Part shown: piece after piece, positions 25,207 to 32,506 of the stretch
Numbering within the stretch: position 1 is the first letter of the stretch
How the letters are laid out: every line of letters starts with the position of its first letter
Assembly: GCF_936928535.1 (NCBI RefSeq)
Contig: NZ_CAKZHY010000028.1
Span: forward strand, 1-33,747
Length of the DNA: 33,747 nucleotides
Reading direction: 5' to 3'
Source of the DNA: an uncultured Bradyrhizobium sp.
GTDB lineage: Bacteria; Pseudomonadota; Alphaproteobacteria; Rhizobiales; Xanthobacteraceae
Position numbers and translations under genes: made by a program
The notes under the pieces: model-generated
Databases searched by the model: none
The model's input: only the letters and a program-made list of their open reading frames with translations
Told to the model about the DNA's origin: nothing

Positions 25207-26634
25207 ATGGCACATCATTTGGCGCGAGGCCTGCTCGTTGTTGCCACGCTCGGCCTTTCCGGCTGCGTCGCGTTTTCGCCCGACGGCGGCATGACCGGCG
25301 GCGTCTCCGAGCTGACGAGCCAGACCATCAACAAGGACGTCGCTTTCGTGCGAACGGCCGAGGGAGCCGGCGCGGTCGACGCGCGGGTTCGCCAGTTGCT
25401 GTCGCGGACACTGACCACGGAGACCGCCGTGCAGATTGCGCTGCTCAACAACAAGGGGCTGCAAGCCACTTATAACGAGCTGGCACTGGCCGAGACCGAC
25501 CTGGTCGAGCAGGGCCTGCCGCCCAATCCCGTGTTCTCGATCTCGCGCATCTCAGGCAATGGTGCCAGCGAGATCGAGCGCCAGGTCGTCGGCGATATCC
25601 TCGCTCTGGCGACCCTGCCGTTCCGCTCCGAGATCGCGCGCGATCGCTTTCGTCAGGCGCAATTGCGTGCGGCACTGGCGACGCTGCGGCTCGCCGCCGA
25701 TGTGCGGCGCGCTTACGTCCGCGCGGTCGCCGGAAACGAGATGGTGGTTCTGCTGACGGATGCGAAGGCAACGGCGGAATCGACCGCGCAGCTCGCGGTC
25801 AAGCTCGGCGAGACCGGTTCGGTCAACAAGCTCGACCAGGCGCGCGAGCAGGTGTTTTACGCCGAAACCACCGCAGACCTTGCTACCGCACGTCAGAGAG
25901 CGACCAGCGCGCGTGAAAAGCTGGCGCGACTGTTGGGGCTGTGGGACGACGGTCTCGATTTCCGACTGCCCAATGCGCTGCCATCGCTGCCGCGTCGGCC
26001 GCAAGCCCTGCCCTCGATCGAGGCCGATGCGGTCGCGCACCGTATCGATTTGCAGATCGCGCGGCTCGAGCTCACGGCGCTGGCGAAATCGCTTGATCTC
26101 ACCGAGGCGACACGGTTCGTCACGCTGCTCGATCTCGCCGGCATCTCCCGTCGCACCCAGGATCCCGAAGGCGCGCCGTTCCGCGAGCGCGGTTTCGACG
26201 TGCAGTTCCAGATCCCGATCTTCGATGGCGGCGAGGTGCGGGTGCGGCAGGCCGCAGAGACCTACAACCTGGCCTTCAATCGCCTGACCGAGCGCGCGGT
26301 GAATGTCCGCTCGGAGGCGCGCGATGCCTATCGCGTCTATCGCTCCACCTACGACATCGCGAGCCACTATCAGCGCGAGATCCTGCCGCTGCGAAAAATC
26401 ATCACCGAGGAGATGCAGCTGCGCTTCTCCAGCATGCAGGTCGACATCTTCGCGCTGCTGACCGAGGCGCGACAGCGCCTCGCCTCGCTGCGCGGCGCGA
26501 TCGATGCCAGGCGGAACTTCTTCCTCGCCCAATCCGAGTTGCAGACCGCCGTCAATGGCGGCGGCGCGCCTGCGACCCGTGGCGACAATCCAACCAATAT
26601 CGCTGCGGCAGCGCCTGCCGATGGCGGCCACTGA
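25207..26634 (+). CDS. TolC-family outer-membrane lipoprotein (copper cluster)
   Basis: 475 residues from ATG 25207, after AGGAG. The lipobox LGLSGC places the lipidated Cys at 20. The body has the two repeated helical hairpins of outer-membrane efflux proteins: TTETAVQIALLNNKGLQATYNELALAE in the first half and AVNVRSEARDAYRVYRSTYDIASHYQREILPLRK in the second, with PIFDGGEVR between. These form trimeric channels that export substrates handed over by an inner-membrane pump. No pump or adaptor is encoded in the window, so its partner must be elsewhere or the channel serves the copper oxidase system another way. The C-terminus is Ala/Gly-rich. Confidence 0.88.
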   Translation: MAHHLARGLLVVATLGLSGCVAFSPDGGMTGGVSELTSQTINKDVAFVRTAEGAGAVDARVRQLLSRTLTTETAVQIALLNNKGLQATYNELALAETDLVEQGLPPNPVFSISRISGNGASEIERQVVGDILALATLPFRSEIARDRFRQAQLRAALATLRLAADVRRAYVRAVAGNEMVVLLTDAKATAESTAQLAVKLGETGSVNKLDQAREQVFYAETTADLATARQRATSAREKLARLLGLWDDGLDFRLPNALPSLPRRPQALPSIEADAVAHRIDLQIARLELTALAKSLDLTEATRFVTLLDLAGISRRTQDPEGAPFRERGFDVQFQIPIFDGGEVRVRQAAETYNLAFNRLTERAVNVRSEARDAYRVYRSTYDIASHYQREILPLRKIITEEMQLRFSSMQVDIFALLTEARQRLASLRGAIDARRNFFLAQSELQTAVNGGGAPATRGDNPTNIAAAAPADGGH

Positions 26635-26647
26635 CATGGAGACCAGC

Positions 26648-27985
26648 ATGTTTTCCCGCCGAGGATTTTTGGGCACCGCCGCGCTTCTCAGTGCGTCAGC
26701 GGTCAGCGGCCGCGTCCAGGCCGCAGCGATTCCGGAAGCAGCCCATATGGACAAAGCCGCGATGCAGCCGCCGCTGCACCCGACCAGCGGACCCGATTAT
26801 CGACCCGTCGTGACCTTGAACGGCTGGACCCTTCCGTTCCGCATGAACGGCGACTGGAAGGAATTCCATCTCGTCGCCGAGCCCGTGGTGCGCGAGTTCG
26901 CGGAGGGCATGAAGGTCAATCTCTGGGGCTATAACGGCCAGTCGCCGGGCCCGACCATCGAGGCCGTCGAGGGCGACAAGGTCCGCATCTTCGTCACCAA
27001 TCGCCTGCCCGAATACACCACCGTGCACTGGCACGGCATGATCGTGCCGAGCGGCATGGACGGCGTCGGCGGCCTGACCCAGCCGCACATCCAGCCCGGC
27101 AAGACCTTCGTCTACGAGTTCGAGATGAAGAAGAGCGGGACCTTCATGTACCACCCGCATTCCGACGAGATGGTGCAGATGGCGATGGGCATGATGGGCA
27201 TGGTCGTCGTGCACCCGCGCGATGGCGGCTTCCGACCCGTCGATCGCGACTTCGTCTTCGTGATGAGCACCTATCGCGTCGATCCCGGCACGTATTTGCC
27301 AAGGGTCAACGAGATGACCGACTTCAACATGTGGACCTGGAATGCGCGGGTGTTTCCGGGCATCGATCCCCTAGCCGTCCGGCTCGGCGACAAGGTGCGC
27401 GTGCGCATCGGCAATCTCAGCATGACCAACCATCCGATTCATCTGCACGGCCACAGCTTTGCCGTGACCTGCACCGACGGCGGCTGGATTCCCGAGACCG
27501 CACAATATCCGGACACGACCACCGACGTGCCAGTCGGCGCCGTCAGGGTGCTCGACGTGCTCGCCGACAATCCCGGCGACTGGGCGTTCCACTGCCACAA
27601 ATCGCATCACACCATGAACGCGATGGGCCACGACATGCGCAACATGATCGGCGTGTCGCGCAAGGATCTGGCCAAGGCGGTCGGCAAGCTCGCGCCCGAT
27701 GCCATGGTGATGGGGCAATCGGGCATGGCCATGGGCAACATGGAGATGCCCGCGCCCGACAACACGCTGCCGATGATGTCGGGCGCCGGCCAGTTCGGCG
27801 CGATCGAGATGGGCGGCATGTTCACGGTGATGAAGATCCGCGATGGGCTTGCGCGCGACGATTACCGCGATCCCGGCCCCTATCAATTCCCGCAAGGCAC
27901 CGTCGCCTATGAGGTCGCTTCGCCCGCGGCAGAGCCCGTGCGGCAACCCGCTGCGCCGATGTCGAAGATGAAGATGAAGATGTAA
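26648..27985 (+). CDS. Tat-exported multicopper oxidase (CopA/CueO-like)
   Basis: 445 residues from ATG 26648, chosen for GGAG six bases upstream; ATG 26636 would add four. SRRGFLG is a Tat leader, so it folds with copper before export. Copper ligands are complete: HWH (127-129), HPH (169-171), HPIHLH (262-267) and HCHKSHH (315-321), with T1 ligands C316, H321 and, at the right spacing, M326. A Met-rich segment follows (VMGQSGMAMGNMEMP), and the chain ends MSKMKMKM. Such enzymes oxidise Cu(I) to less toxic Cu(II) in the periplasm. The Met-rich parts probably gather Cu(I). Confidence 0.94.
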   Translation: MFSRRGFLGTAALLSASAVSGRVQAAAIPEAAHMDKAAMQPPLHPTSGPDYRPVVTLNGWTLPFRMNGDWKEFHLVAEPVVREFAEGMKVNLWGYNGQSPGPTIEAVEGDKVRIFVTNRLPEYTTVHWHGMIVPSGMDGVGGLTQPHIQPGKTFVYEFEMKKSGTFMYHPHSDEMVQMAMGMMGMVVVHPRDGGFRPVDRDFVFVMSTYRVDPGTYLPRVNEMTDFNMWTWNARVFPGIDPLAVRLGDKVRVRIGNLSMTNHPIHLHGHSFAVTCTDGGWIPETAQYPDTTTDVPVGAVRVLDVLADNPGDWAFHCHKSHHTMNAMGHDMRNMIGVSRKDLAKAVGKLAPDAMVMGQSGMAMGNMEMPAPDNTLPMMSGAGQFGAIEMGGMFTVMKIRDGLARDDYRDPGPYQFPQGTVAYEVASPAAEPVRQPAAPMSKMKMKM

Positions 27986-28021
27986 CCAGCGTTTCGATGG
28001 ACCACCCAACCGGAGACTACA

Positions 28022-28477
28022 ATGAAGAACAAGATCAAGCTCGCTCTCGTGATGACCGCGCTCTCGGTCGCGCCCGCCCTCGCTCACGAAGGTCACGATC
28101 ATCACGGTTTCTCGGCCGGCGAGCCCGGCGATCCCAACAAGCCCACGCGTACCATCGAGATCGCGATGAGCGAGATGTCCTACGAGCCGTCCAAGATCGA
28201 CGTGAAGCGCGGCGAGCAGATCCGCTTCGTGCTGCGCAATGTCGGCAGGGAGGACCACGAATTCCTGCTCGCCACAACGAAGGAGAATCTCGCCCATGCC
28301 GAGGTGATGAAGAAGCATCCGCATATGGAGCACGACGATCCGAACGGGATACGGCTTGCGCCGAACAAGACGGCCGAGATCGTCTGGAAGTTCACCAAAC
28401 CAGGCACATTCGAATTTTCCTGCCTGATCCCCGACCATCGCGACTACGGCATGGTCGGCCACGTCACCGTGAAATAA
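28022..28477 (+). CDS. Periplasmic cupredoxin
   Basis: 151 residues: a signal peptide (MKNKIKLALVMTALSVAPALA), a His-rich start of the mature protein (HEGHDHHG), then a plastocyanin/azurin-type domain. The type 1 copper ligands are readable as H79 (EDHEF), C134 (FSCLIPDH), H139 and M144 (YGMVGHV). ATG 28022 follows GGAG at six bases. It lies 36 bp after the multicopper oxidase gene. By family it carries copper or electrons; beside a multicopper oxidase it may hand over Cu(I). Confidence 0.9.
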   Translation: MKNKIKLALVMTALSVAPALAHEGHDHHGFSAGEPGDPNKPTRTIEIAMSEMSYEPSKIDVKRGEQIRFVLRNVGREDHEFLLATTKENLAHAEVMKKHPHMEHDDPNGIRLAPNKTAEIVWKFTKPGTFEFSCLIPDHRDYGMVGHVTVK

Positions 28478-28492
28478 GCAATGGAGGCTCTC

Positions 28493-28786
28493 ATGAACCG
28501 CATCATCTGTATCGTCGCAGCCCTCGTGCTGACCGTGGGCGTTGGCACCGGCGCATTGGCGGCCTCCATCAGCGGCGAGGTCAAGAAAATCGACGAAGCC
28601 GCCGGCAAGATCACGCTCAAGCACGGCGCCGCCAAGAGCCTTGGCATGGACGAGCCCATGACCATGGTCTACCGAGTCAAGGATCCGGCTATGCTCAAGC
28701 AGGTGAAGGTCGGCGACAAGGTGTCGTTCGAAGCCGAGGAGGCGGCGTCGGGCTACACGGTGACGAAGATGGAGAGGGCCAAGTAG
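28493..28786 (+). CDS. CusF-like copper-binding protein
   Basis: 97 residues from ATG 28493, preceded by GGAGG; the ATG at 28481 is too early to have a ribosome site. The signal peptide ends at about residue 24 (GALAAS). The domain reads SGEVKKIDEAAGKITLKHG then MDEPMTMVYRVKD, the CusF/CusX family pattern. By alignment H44, M56 and M58 match the E. coli CusF ligands His36, Met47 and Met49. The Trp that caps copper in E. coli is missing, with Met52 in or near its place. It probably binds Cu(I) in the periplasm. It is the last gene of the copper run. Confidence 0.88.
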   Translation: MNRIICIVAALVLTVGVGTGALAASISGEVKKIDEAAGKITLKHGAAKSLGMDEPMTMVYRVKDPAMLKQVKVGDKVSFEAEEAASGYTVTKMERAK

Positions 28787-28803
28787 GGCAGCTTTCCTCG
28801 ACG

Positions 28804-28907
28804 GTCATTCCGGGGCGCGCCACTTGGCGCGAGCCCGGAATCCATCCCTCCTCGATACTTGCGGCCCGATGGATTCGGGGCTCGCCCTTCGGGCGCCCCG
28901 GAATGAC
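28804..28907. repeat. Dispersed palindromic repeat, copy 2
   Basis: It starts GTCATTCCGGGGCG (28804-28817) and ends CGCCCCGGAATGAC (28894-28907), the same 14-base ends as the copy at 11819-11899, but with a longer and different middle. It follows the last copper gene and precedes the flhA promoter, so it may end the copper transcript. Confidence 0.75.
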
Positions 28908-28957
28908 GATCCAGGGCCCCCGAAATACCCCTGATCAGACGCCTCCCACCCCCTCCG

Positions 28958-28976
28958 TTAACCCTTTGCTAACCAT
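28958..28976 (+). promoter_or_regulatory. Candidate CtrA box upstream of flhA
   Basis: TTAA (28958-28961), seven bases, then CTAA (28969-28972) followed by CCAT differs by one base from the TTAA-N7-TTAA consensus of the cell-cycle regulator CtrA. CtrA activates early flagellar genes in many Alphaproteobacteria, so the position upstream of flhA is apt. The remaining leader is described under the hairpin at 28978. Confidence 0.5.
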
Positions 28977-28977
28977 A

Positions 28978-29000
28978 CACCCGGCAAGAATTGCCGGGTG
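28978..29000 (+). promoter_or_regulatory. Perfect hairpin/palindrome in the flhA leader
   Basis: CACCCGGCAA (28978-28987) pairs with TTGCCGGGTG (28991-29000) around GAA. It starts a few bases after the CtrA-like box, so it lies near the transcription start. It could be a protein-binding site. Its CCGGCAA/TTGCCGG arms resemble, from memory, the ftr elements bound by FlbD in Caulobacter. It could also be an mRNA hairpin. Bases 29001-29140 hold no further recognised signal except the GGGGAGG ribosome site at 29127-29133. Confidence 0.5.
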
Positions 29001-29140
29001 AAGTCGAGTGTCGTCAGCCGCGTAAGACGGGAGCTCCCGTGGACGCCAGTGCGGTGCCTCACTTTCGGACCGGCGGCCCATCGGCCGCCGCGCAGGCGTT
29101 TGGGGCGCGCGGACGGCAGTCGCGCGGGGAGGCAGCTACC

Positions 29141-31255
29141 ATGGTTGACGTCACCGCGGGTCAGGGCGTAGGCGGCGGAAAGCCCGGGATCCCCTCCCTC
29201 TCCGAAATCGTCACCATCCTCAAGCGCGGCGACATCGCGCTGGCGCTCGGCATCCTCACCATCCTGGTGGTGCTGATCCTGCCGCTGCCCGCGATCGTGC
29301 TGGACCTGTTCCTGGCGATCTCGATCACGCTGTCGATCCTGATCCTGATGACCTCGCTGTTCATCCAGGCACCGCTGGAATTCTCCGCCTTCCCGACCAT
29401 CCTCCTGATCTCGACCATGCTGCGGCTGTCGCTCAACATGGCCTCGACCCGCCTGATCCTGTCGCACGGGCACGAGGGCACGGATGCCGCCGGCCATGTC
29501 ATCGAAGCCTTCGGCAGCTTCGTGATGGGCGGCAATTTCGTGATCGGCATCATCGTCTTCGCCATCCTGATCATCGTCAATTTCGTCGTCATCACCAAGG
29601 GTTCGGGCCGTATCGCCGAAGTCGCCGCGCGCTTCCATTTGGACGCCATGCCCGGTAAGCAGATGGCGATCGACGCCGATCTCTCGGCCGGCCTGATCGA
29701 CGAGAAAGTCGCCAAGGAGCGCCGCAAGGCGCTGGAGGACGAGAGCGGCTTCTTCGGCGCCATGGACGGTGCCTCGAAATTCGTCCGCGGCGATGCCGTG
29801 GCCGGCATTGTCATAACCGTGGTCAATATCGTCGGCGGTATCCTGATCGGCATTTTCCAGCACCAGATGGATGCCGGCGAGGCCGCCAAGACCTATATGC
29901 TTCTGACCATAGGCGACGGTCTGGTGACGCAGATTCCGGCCCTGATCATCTCGATCGCCGCCGGTTTTCTGGTGTCGAAAGCCGGCGTCGACGGCTCTGC
30001 CGACAAGGCCATCGTCCTGCAACTGGCGCGTAATCCGGTGGCGCTTGGCGTCGTCTCGGCGGCCTCCGGCGTCATGGGGCTGATCCCTGGTATGCCGATC
30101 GTCTTCTTCGGCGCCATCGCCCTGGCCACCGGCGCCCTGGCCTGGCGCATCGGCCGTCAGCCGCCACCGCCCTCCAAGGCACAGCTCGACGCCATCCAGC
30201 AGGCCAACATGCCGCCGGAAGAAGAACCGATCTCGGCGGCGCTGGCCATCGATGACGTCAAGATCGAGCTGGGCCTGGGCCTGCTCGGTCTGATCAATGA
30301 TCTCGATGGTCGCAAGCTGACCGACCAGATCAAGGCCCTGCGCCGGACGCTGGCGCAGGAATACGGCTTCATCATGCCGTCGGTGCGCATTCTCGATAAT
30401 ATGCGCCTGCCAAGTCAGGGCTATGCCGTCCGTATCAAGGAAATGGAAGCCGGTGCCGGCGAGGTCCGCATCGGCTCGCTGATGGCCATGGATCCGACCG
30501 GCCGCCAGGTCGAACTGCCCGGCGAGCATATGAAGGAGCCGGCTTTTGGACTTCCAGCGACCTGGATCGACAACGCCCTGCGCGAGGAGGCGACCTTCCT
30601 GGGTTATACCATCGTCGATCCGGCCACCGTCATCACCACCCACCTGACGGAAATCCTCAAGGACAATATGGCTGACCTGCTCAGCTATTCGGAACTGTCC
30701 AAGCTGCTGCGCGACCTGCCGGCCGACGAGAAGAAGCTGGTCGACGATCTGATCCCGCAGGTAGTCTCCACCGCCACGCTCCAGCGCGTGCTTCAGGCCC
30801 TGCTCAAGGAACGCGTGTCGATCCGCGATCTGCCGGCCATTCTCGAAGCGCTCGGCGAGGCGGCCTCGCATACCAAGTCGATCACCCAGATGGTCGAGCA
30901 TGTGCGCTCGCGTCTGGCGCGTCAATTGTGCTGGCAGAATCGTTCCGACGATGGTTCTTTGCCGATCGTCACCCTGTCGCACGATTGGGAGAACGCCTTC
31001 TCGTCGTCACTGGTCGGGCAGGGCGAGGATCGCCAACTGACCATGGCGCCGTCACATTTGCAGGACTTCATCCGCGGCGTGCGCGATACCTTCGAGCGTG
31101 TGTCGATGAACGGCGAGGTGGCGGTGCTGCTGACCTCGCCCACCATCCGGCCGTTCGTGCGCTCGATCATAGAAAGATTCAGGGCCAATACGGTGGTCAT
31201 GAGCCAGAACGAAATCCACCCCAAGGTGAAGCTCAAGACGGTCGGACAGGTGTAA
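29141..31255 (+). CDS. flhA: Flagellar export protein FlhA (apparent hybrid of two genomes)
   Basis: 704 residues from ATG 29141, with GGGGAGG upstream; the frame is open further back, and a start at GTG 29039 is possible. The N-terminal half has the export-gate membrane segments and the FHIPEP-type motif RFHLDAMPGKQMAIDAD at about 163-180. The C-terminal half is the cytoplasmic ring domain, ending HPKVKLKTVGQV. FlhA forms the nonameric gate of the flagellar type III export apparatus. Residues 1 to about 218 read as Bradyrhizobium; beyond about 222 (VITVVNIVGGILIGIFQHQ onward) protein and codon use read as Caulobacteraceae. The frame is intact, so a working hybrid is possible, but a chimeric assembly is more likely. 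Confidence 0.85.
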   Translation: MVDVTAGQGVGGGKPGIPSLSEIVTILKRGDIALALGILTILVVLILPLPAIVLDLFLAISITLSILILMTSLFIQAPLEFSAFPTILLISTMLRLSLNMASTRLILSHGHEGTDAAGHVIEAFGSFVMGGNFVIGIIVFAILIIVNFVVITKGSGRIAEVAARFHLDAMPGKQMAIDADLSAGLIDEKVAKERRKALEDESGFFGAMDGASKFVRGDAVAGIVITVVNIVGGILIGIFQHQMDAGEAAKTYMLLTIGDGLVTQIPALIISIAAGFLVSKAGVDGSADKAIVLQLARNPVALGVVSAASGVMGLIPGMPIVFFGAIALATGALAWRIGRQPPPPSKAQLDAIQQANMPPEEEPISAALAIDDVKIELGLGLLGLINDLDGRKLTDQIKALRRTLAQEYGFIMPSVRILDNMRLPSQGYAVRIKEMEAGAGEVRIGSLMAMDPTGRQVELPGEHMKEPAFGLPATWIDNALREEATFLGYTIVDPATVITTHLTEILKDNMADLLSYSELSKLLRDLPADEKKLVDDLIPQVVSTATLQRVLQALLKERVSIRDLPAILEALGEAASHTKSITQMVEHVRSRLARQLCWQNRSDDGSLPIVTLSHDWENAFSSSLVGQGEDRQLTMAPSHLQDFIRGVRDTFERVSMNGEVAVLLTSPTIRPFVRSIIERFRANTVVMSQNEIHPKVKLKTVGQV
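29640..29815. other. Probable junction between two source genomes
   Basis: Before this interval codon use, repeats and gene families are Bradyrhizobium-like. After it GGT and CGT codons become common, GC falls, and the GTCATTCC-type repeats are replaced by CCTCCCC/GGGGAGG palindromes. The interval encodes AMPGKQMAIDAD through ASKFVRGDAVAG, which is nearly identical across alphaproteobacterial FlhA and so is a natural place for assembly paths to merge. The exact base cannot be fixed without both reference genomes. Confidence 0.65.
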
Positions 31256-31761
31256 TGCTATCTGCCCTGGACGCTGACGAGAATAAACTGGATGAAAGTG
31301 AGCGACAGTTCGTCGGCACTGTTCGTAAGCATGGCTGGTTCAATACGCATATTTTGAAAAGTGATGGAAAGCCTGAATTCAATTTTACGACAGGATTTCA
31401 AGTGGGTCTTGGCGTGCCTGAAATCATTGTATTTGGATTACAGGATCAGGTGGCGCACGGCCTTTTGTGGAATTTGTACCGTGACCTGAAAGCGGGGAAA
31501 CGCTACGAAACAGGCCGGTCCTATGCGGACTTTCTTGAAGGATTTGACGTCTGCTTCCAGATTGTCGACAAGTCGCAATACCATGAACATCTGGGCTGGA
31601 GTCGCTGGTTTTATGCAGGTGATGCGTTCGACTGCTGGCAACTGATCTGGCCCGACAAGCAGGGCAAGTTTCCTTGGGAAAACGGCTTCGACTCAAATCT
31701 GCTTGACGTTCAGTCGGATTTATCGGCAGGGCATTGGGCTGGAAAAGGCCTAAACGGATAA
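31255..31761 (+). CDS. DUF4262 domain protein, first of a pair
   Basis: 168 residues. Its ATG overlaps the flhA stop by one base (TAATG), so translation is probably coupled. DUF4262 features are VRKHGWFNTHI, FNFTTGFQVGLGVPEIIVFGL and, towards the end, GWSRWFYAGDAFDCWQLIWPDKQGKFPWENGF. Function is unknown; there is no signal peptide or membrane segment. The coding sequence is visibly AT-richer than flhA and the next gene, which suggests later acquisition. A paralogue follows after a 141-bp palindrome. Confidence 0.82.
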   Translation: MLSALDADENKLDESERQFVGTVRKHGWFNTHILKSDGKPEFNFTTGFQVGLGVPEIIVFGLQDQVAHGLLWNLYRDLKAGKRYETGRSYADFLEGFDVCFQIVDKSQYHEHLGWSRWFYAGDAFDCWQLIWPDKQGKFPWENGFDSNLLDVQSDLSAGHWAGKGLNG

Positions 31762-31763
31762 AA

Positions 31764-31904
31764 GATACCCCACCACCGCATCTAGCCGCTTCGCGTCGTC
31801 GTGCGGTCCCCCTCCCCGGCATAGCCGGGGAGGTGTAGATTTTTTTGTACCTCCCCAATTTGTTGGGGAGGGGGACCATTGCGCAGCAATGGTGGTGGGG
31901 TATC
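31764..31904. repeat. Nested palindromic element between the DUF4262 paralogues
   Basis: Outer ends GATACCCCACCACC (31764-31777) and GGTGGTGGGGTATC (31891-31904) are perfect 14-base complements. Inside, GGTCCCCCTCCCC (31805-31817) pairs with GGGGAGGGGGACC (31865-31877), and a third pair is GGGGAGGT (31827-31834) with ACCTCCCC. ACCATTGC/GCAATGGT (31875-31893) gives a local hairpin. The 141-bp unit begins two bases after the first gene's stop. It looks like a small non-coding mobile repeat of the MITE/BIME kind. Confidence 0.8.
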
Positions 31905-31945
31905 TTACTTGCGACTTAGATAAATCACACAACGATTCAATTCCC

Positions 31946-32419
31946 ATGCCCAACGCCTTTGACCGTCACGAACCCAATCTGCCGCCGGGTGCGCGCGATA
32001 TGCTGGCCACTATCCGAATGCATGGCTGGTCCTATGCGCCCGATGATCACCATGCCTATACCACCGGCCTGGGCTTCAGCCTGAAGGCGCCGGAAATCGT
32101 TGTGTGCGCGCAGGCCTCCCATGTGGCGCGTGACCTGCTTGCCGAGGCCTGTCGCCAACTGGAAGCCGGTGTAAAATTGCGTGCCGGCAAACCCTATGAC
32201 GGTTTCTTCGACGACTGCCCGGTTTACTTCCAGCCCGTCGAAAAGCGCTGGTATGACCGCTATTTCGGCTGGAGCGTCTGGTTCTGGGGCGGTTACGATT
32301 TCAAGGCCCTGCAAATGGTGGTACCCGATTCCGCCGGTCTTTTGCCCTGGCAGCCGGGTTTTGATCCGGCGGAGATGCAGCCTGATCTCTCCGGCGGCAA
32401 GTGGGCCGCACGCGGTTAA
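31946..32419 (+). CDS. DUF4262 domain protein, second of a pair
   Basis: 157 residues from ATG 31946; the frame is open upstream but the extra residues come from the repeat. It shares with its neighbour the blocks IRMHGWSY, YTTGLGF, APEIVV, FGWSVWFWGGYDFKALQMVVPDSAG, LPWQPGFDP and QPDLSGGKWAARG, so the two are clear paralogues. GC content here is back to the level of the surroundings. No function is known for the family. The ribosome site is poor. Confidence 0.8.
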   Translation: MPNAFDRHEPNLPPGARDMLATIRMHGWSYAPDDHHAYTTGLGFSLKAPEIVVCAQASHVARDLLAEACRQLEAGVKLRAGKPYDGFFDDCPVYFQPVEKRWYDRYFGWSVWFWGGYDFKALQMVVPDSAGLLPWQPGFDPAEMQPDLSGGKWAARG

Positions 32420-32506
32420 CCTATCGGGACTCTTGACAATTGCGCCTCAAAAGCCGTTTAACAAGGCGACGGCAGGCAAATTCGTCTTTGCGGGGAATTC
32501 GGCATA

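Noticed and set aside
28958..30982. 674-codon minus-strand frame opposite flhA, rich in Asp, His, Gln and Arg
   Set aside because: Typical mirror of Ile/Val/Leu-rich membrane codons; it also crosses the suspected genome junction, which a real gene should not.
29141..31255. Horizontal transfer of the whole right part into Bradyrhizobium
   Set aside because: No integrase, tRNA, attachment repeat or transposon is seen at the switch, and it falls inside a conserved core gene, so an assembly join explains it better, though not with certainty.
31764..31904. Possible CRISPR-like repeat
   Set aside because: There are no regularly spaced direct repeats or spacers; the structure is one nested palindrome.
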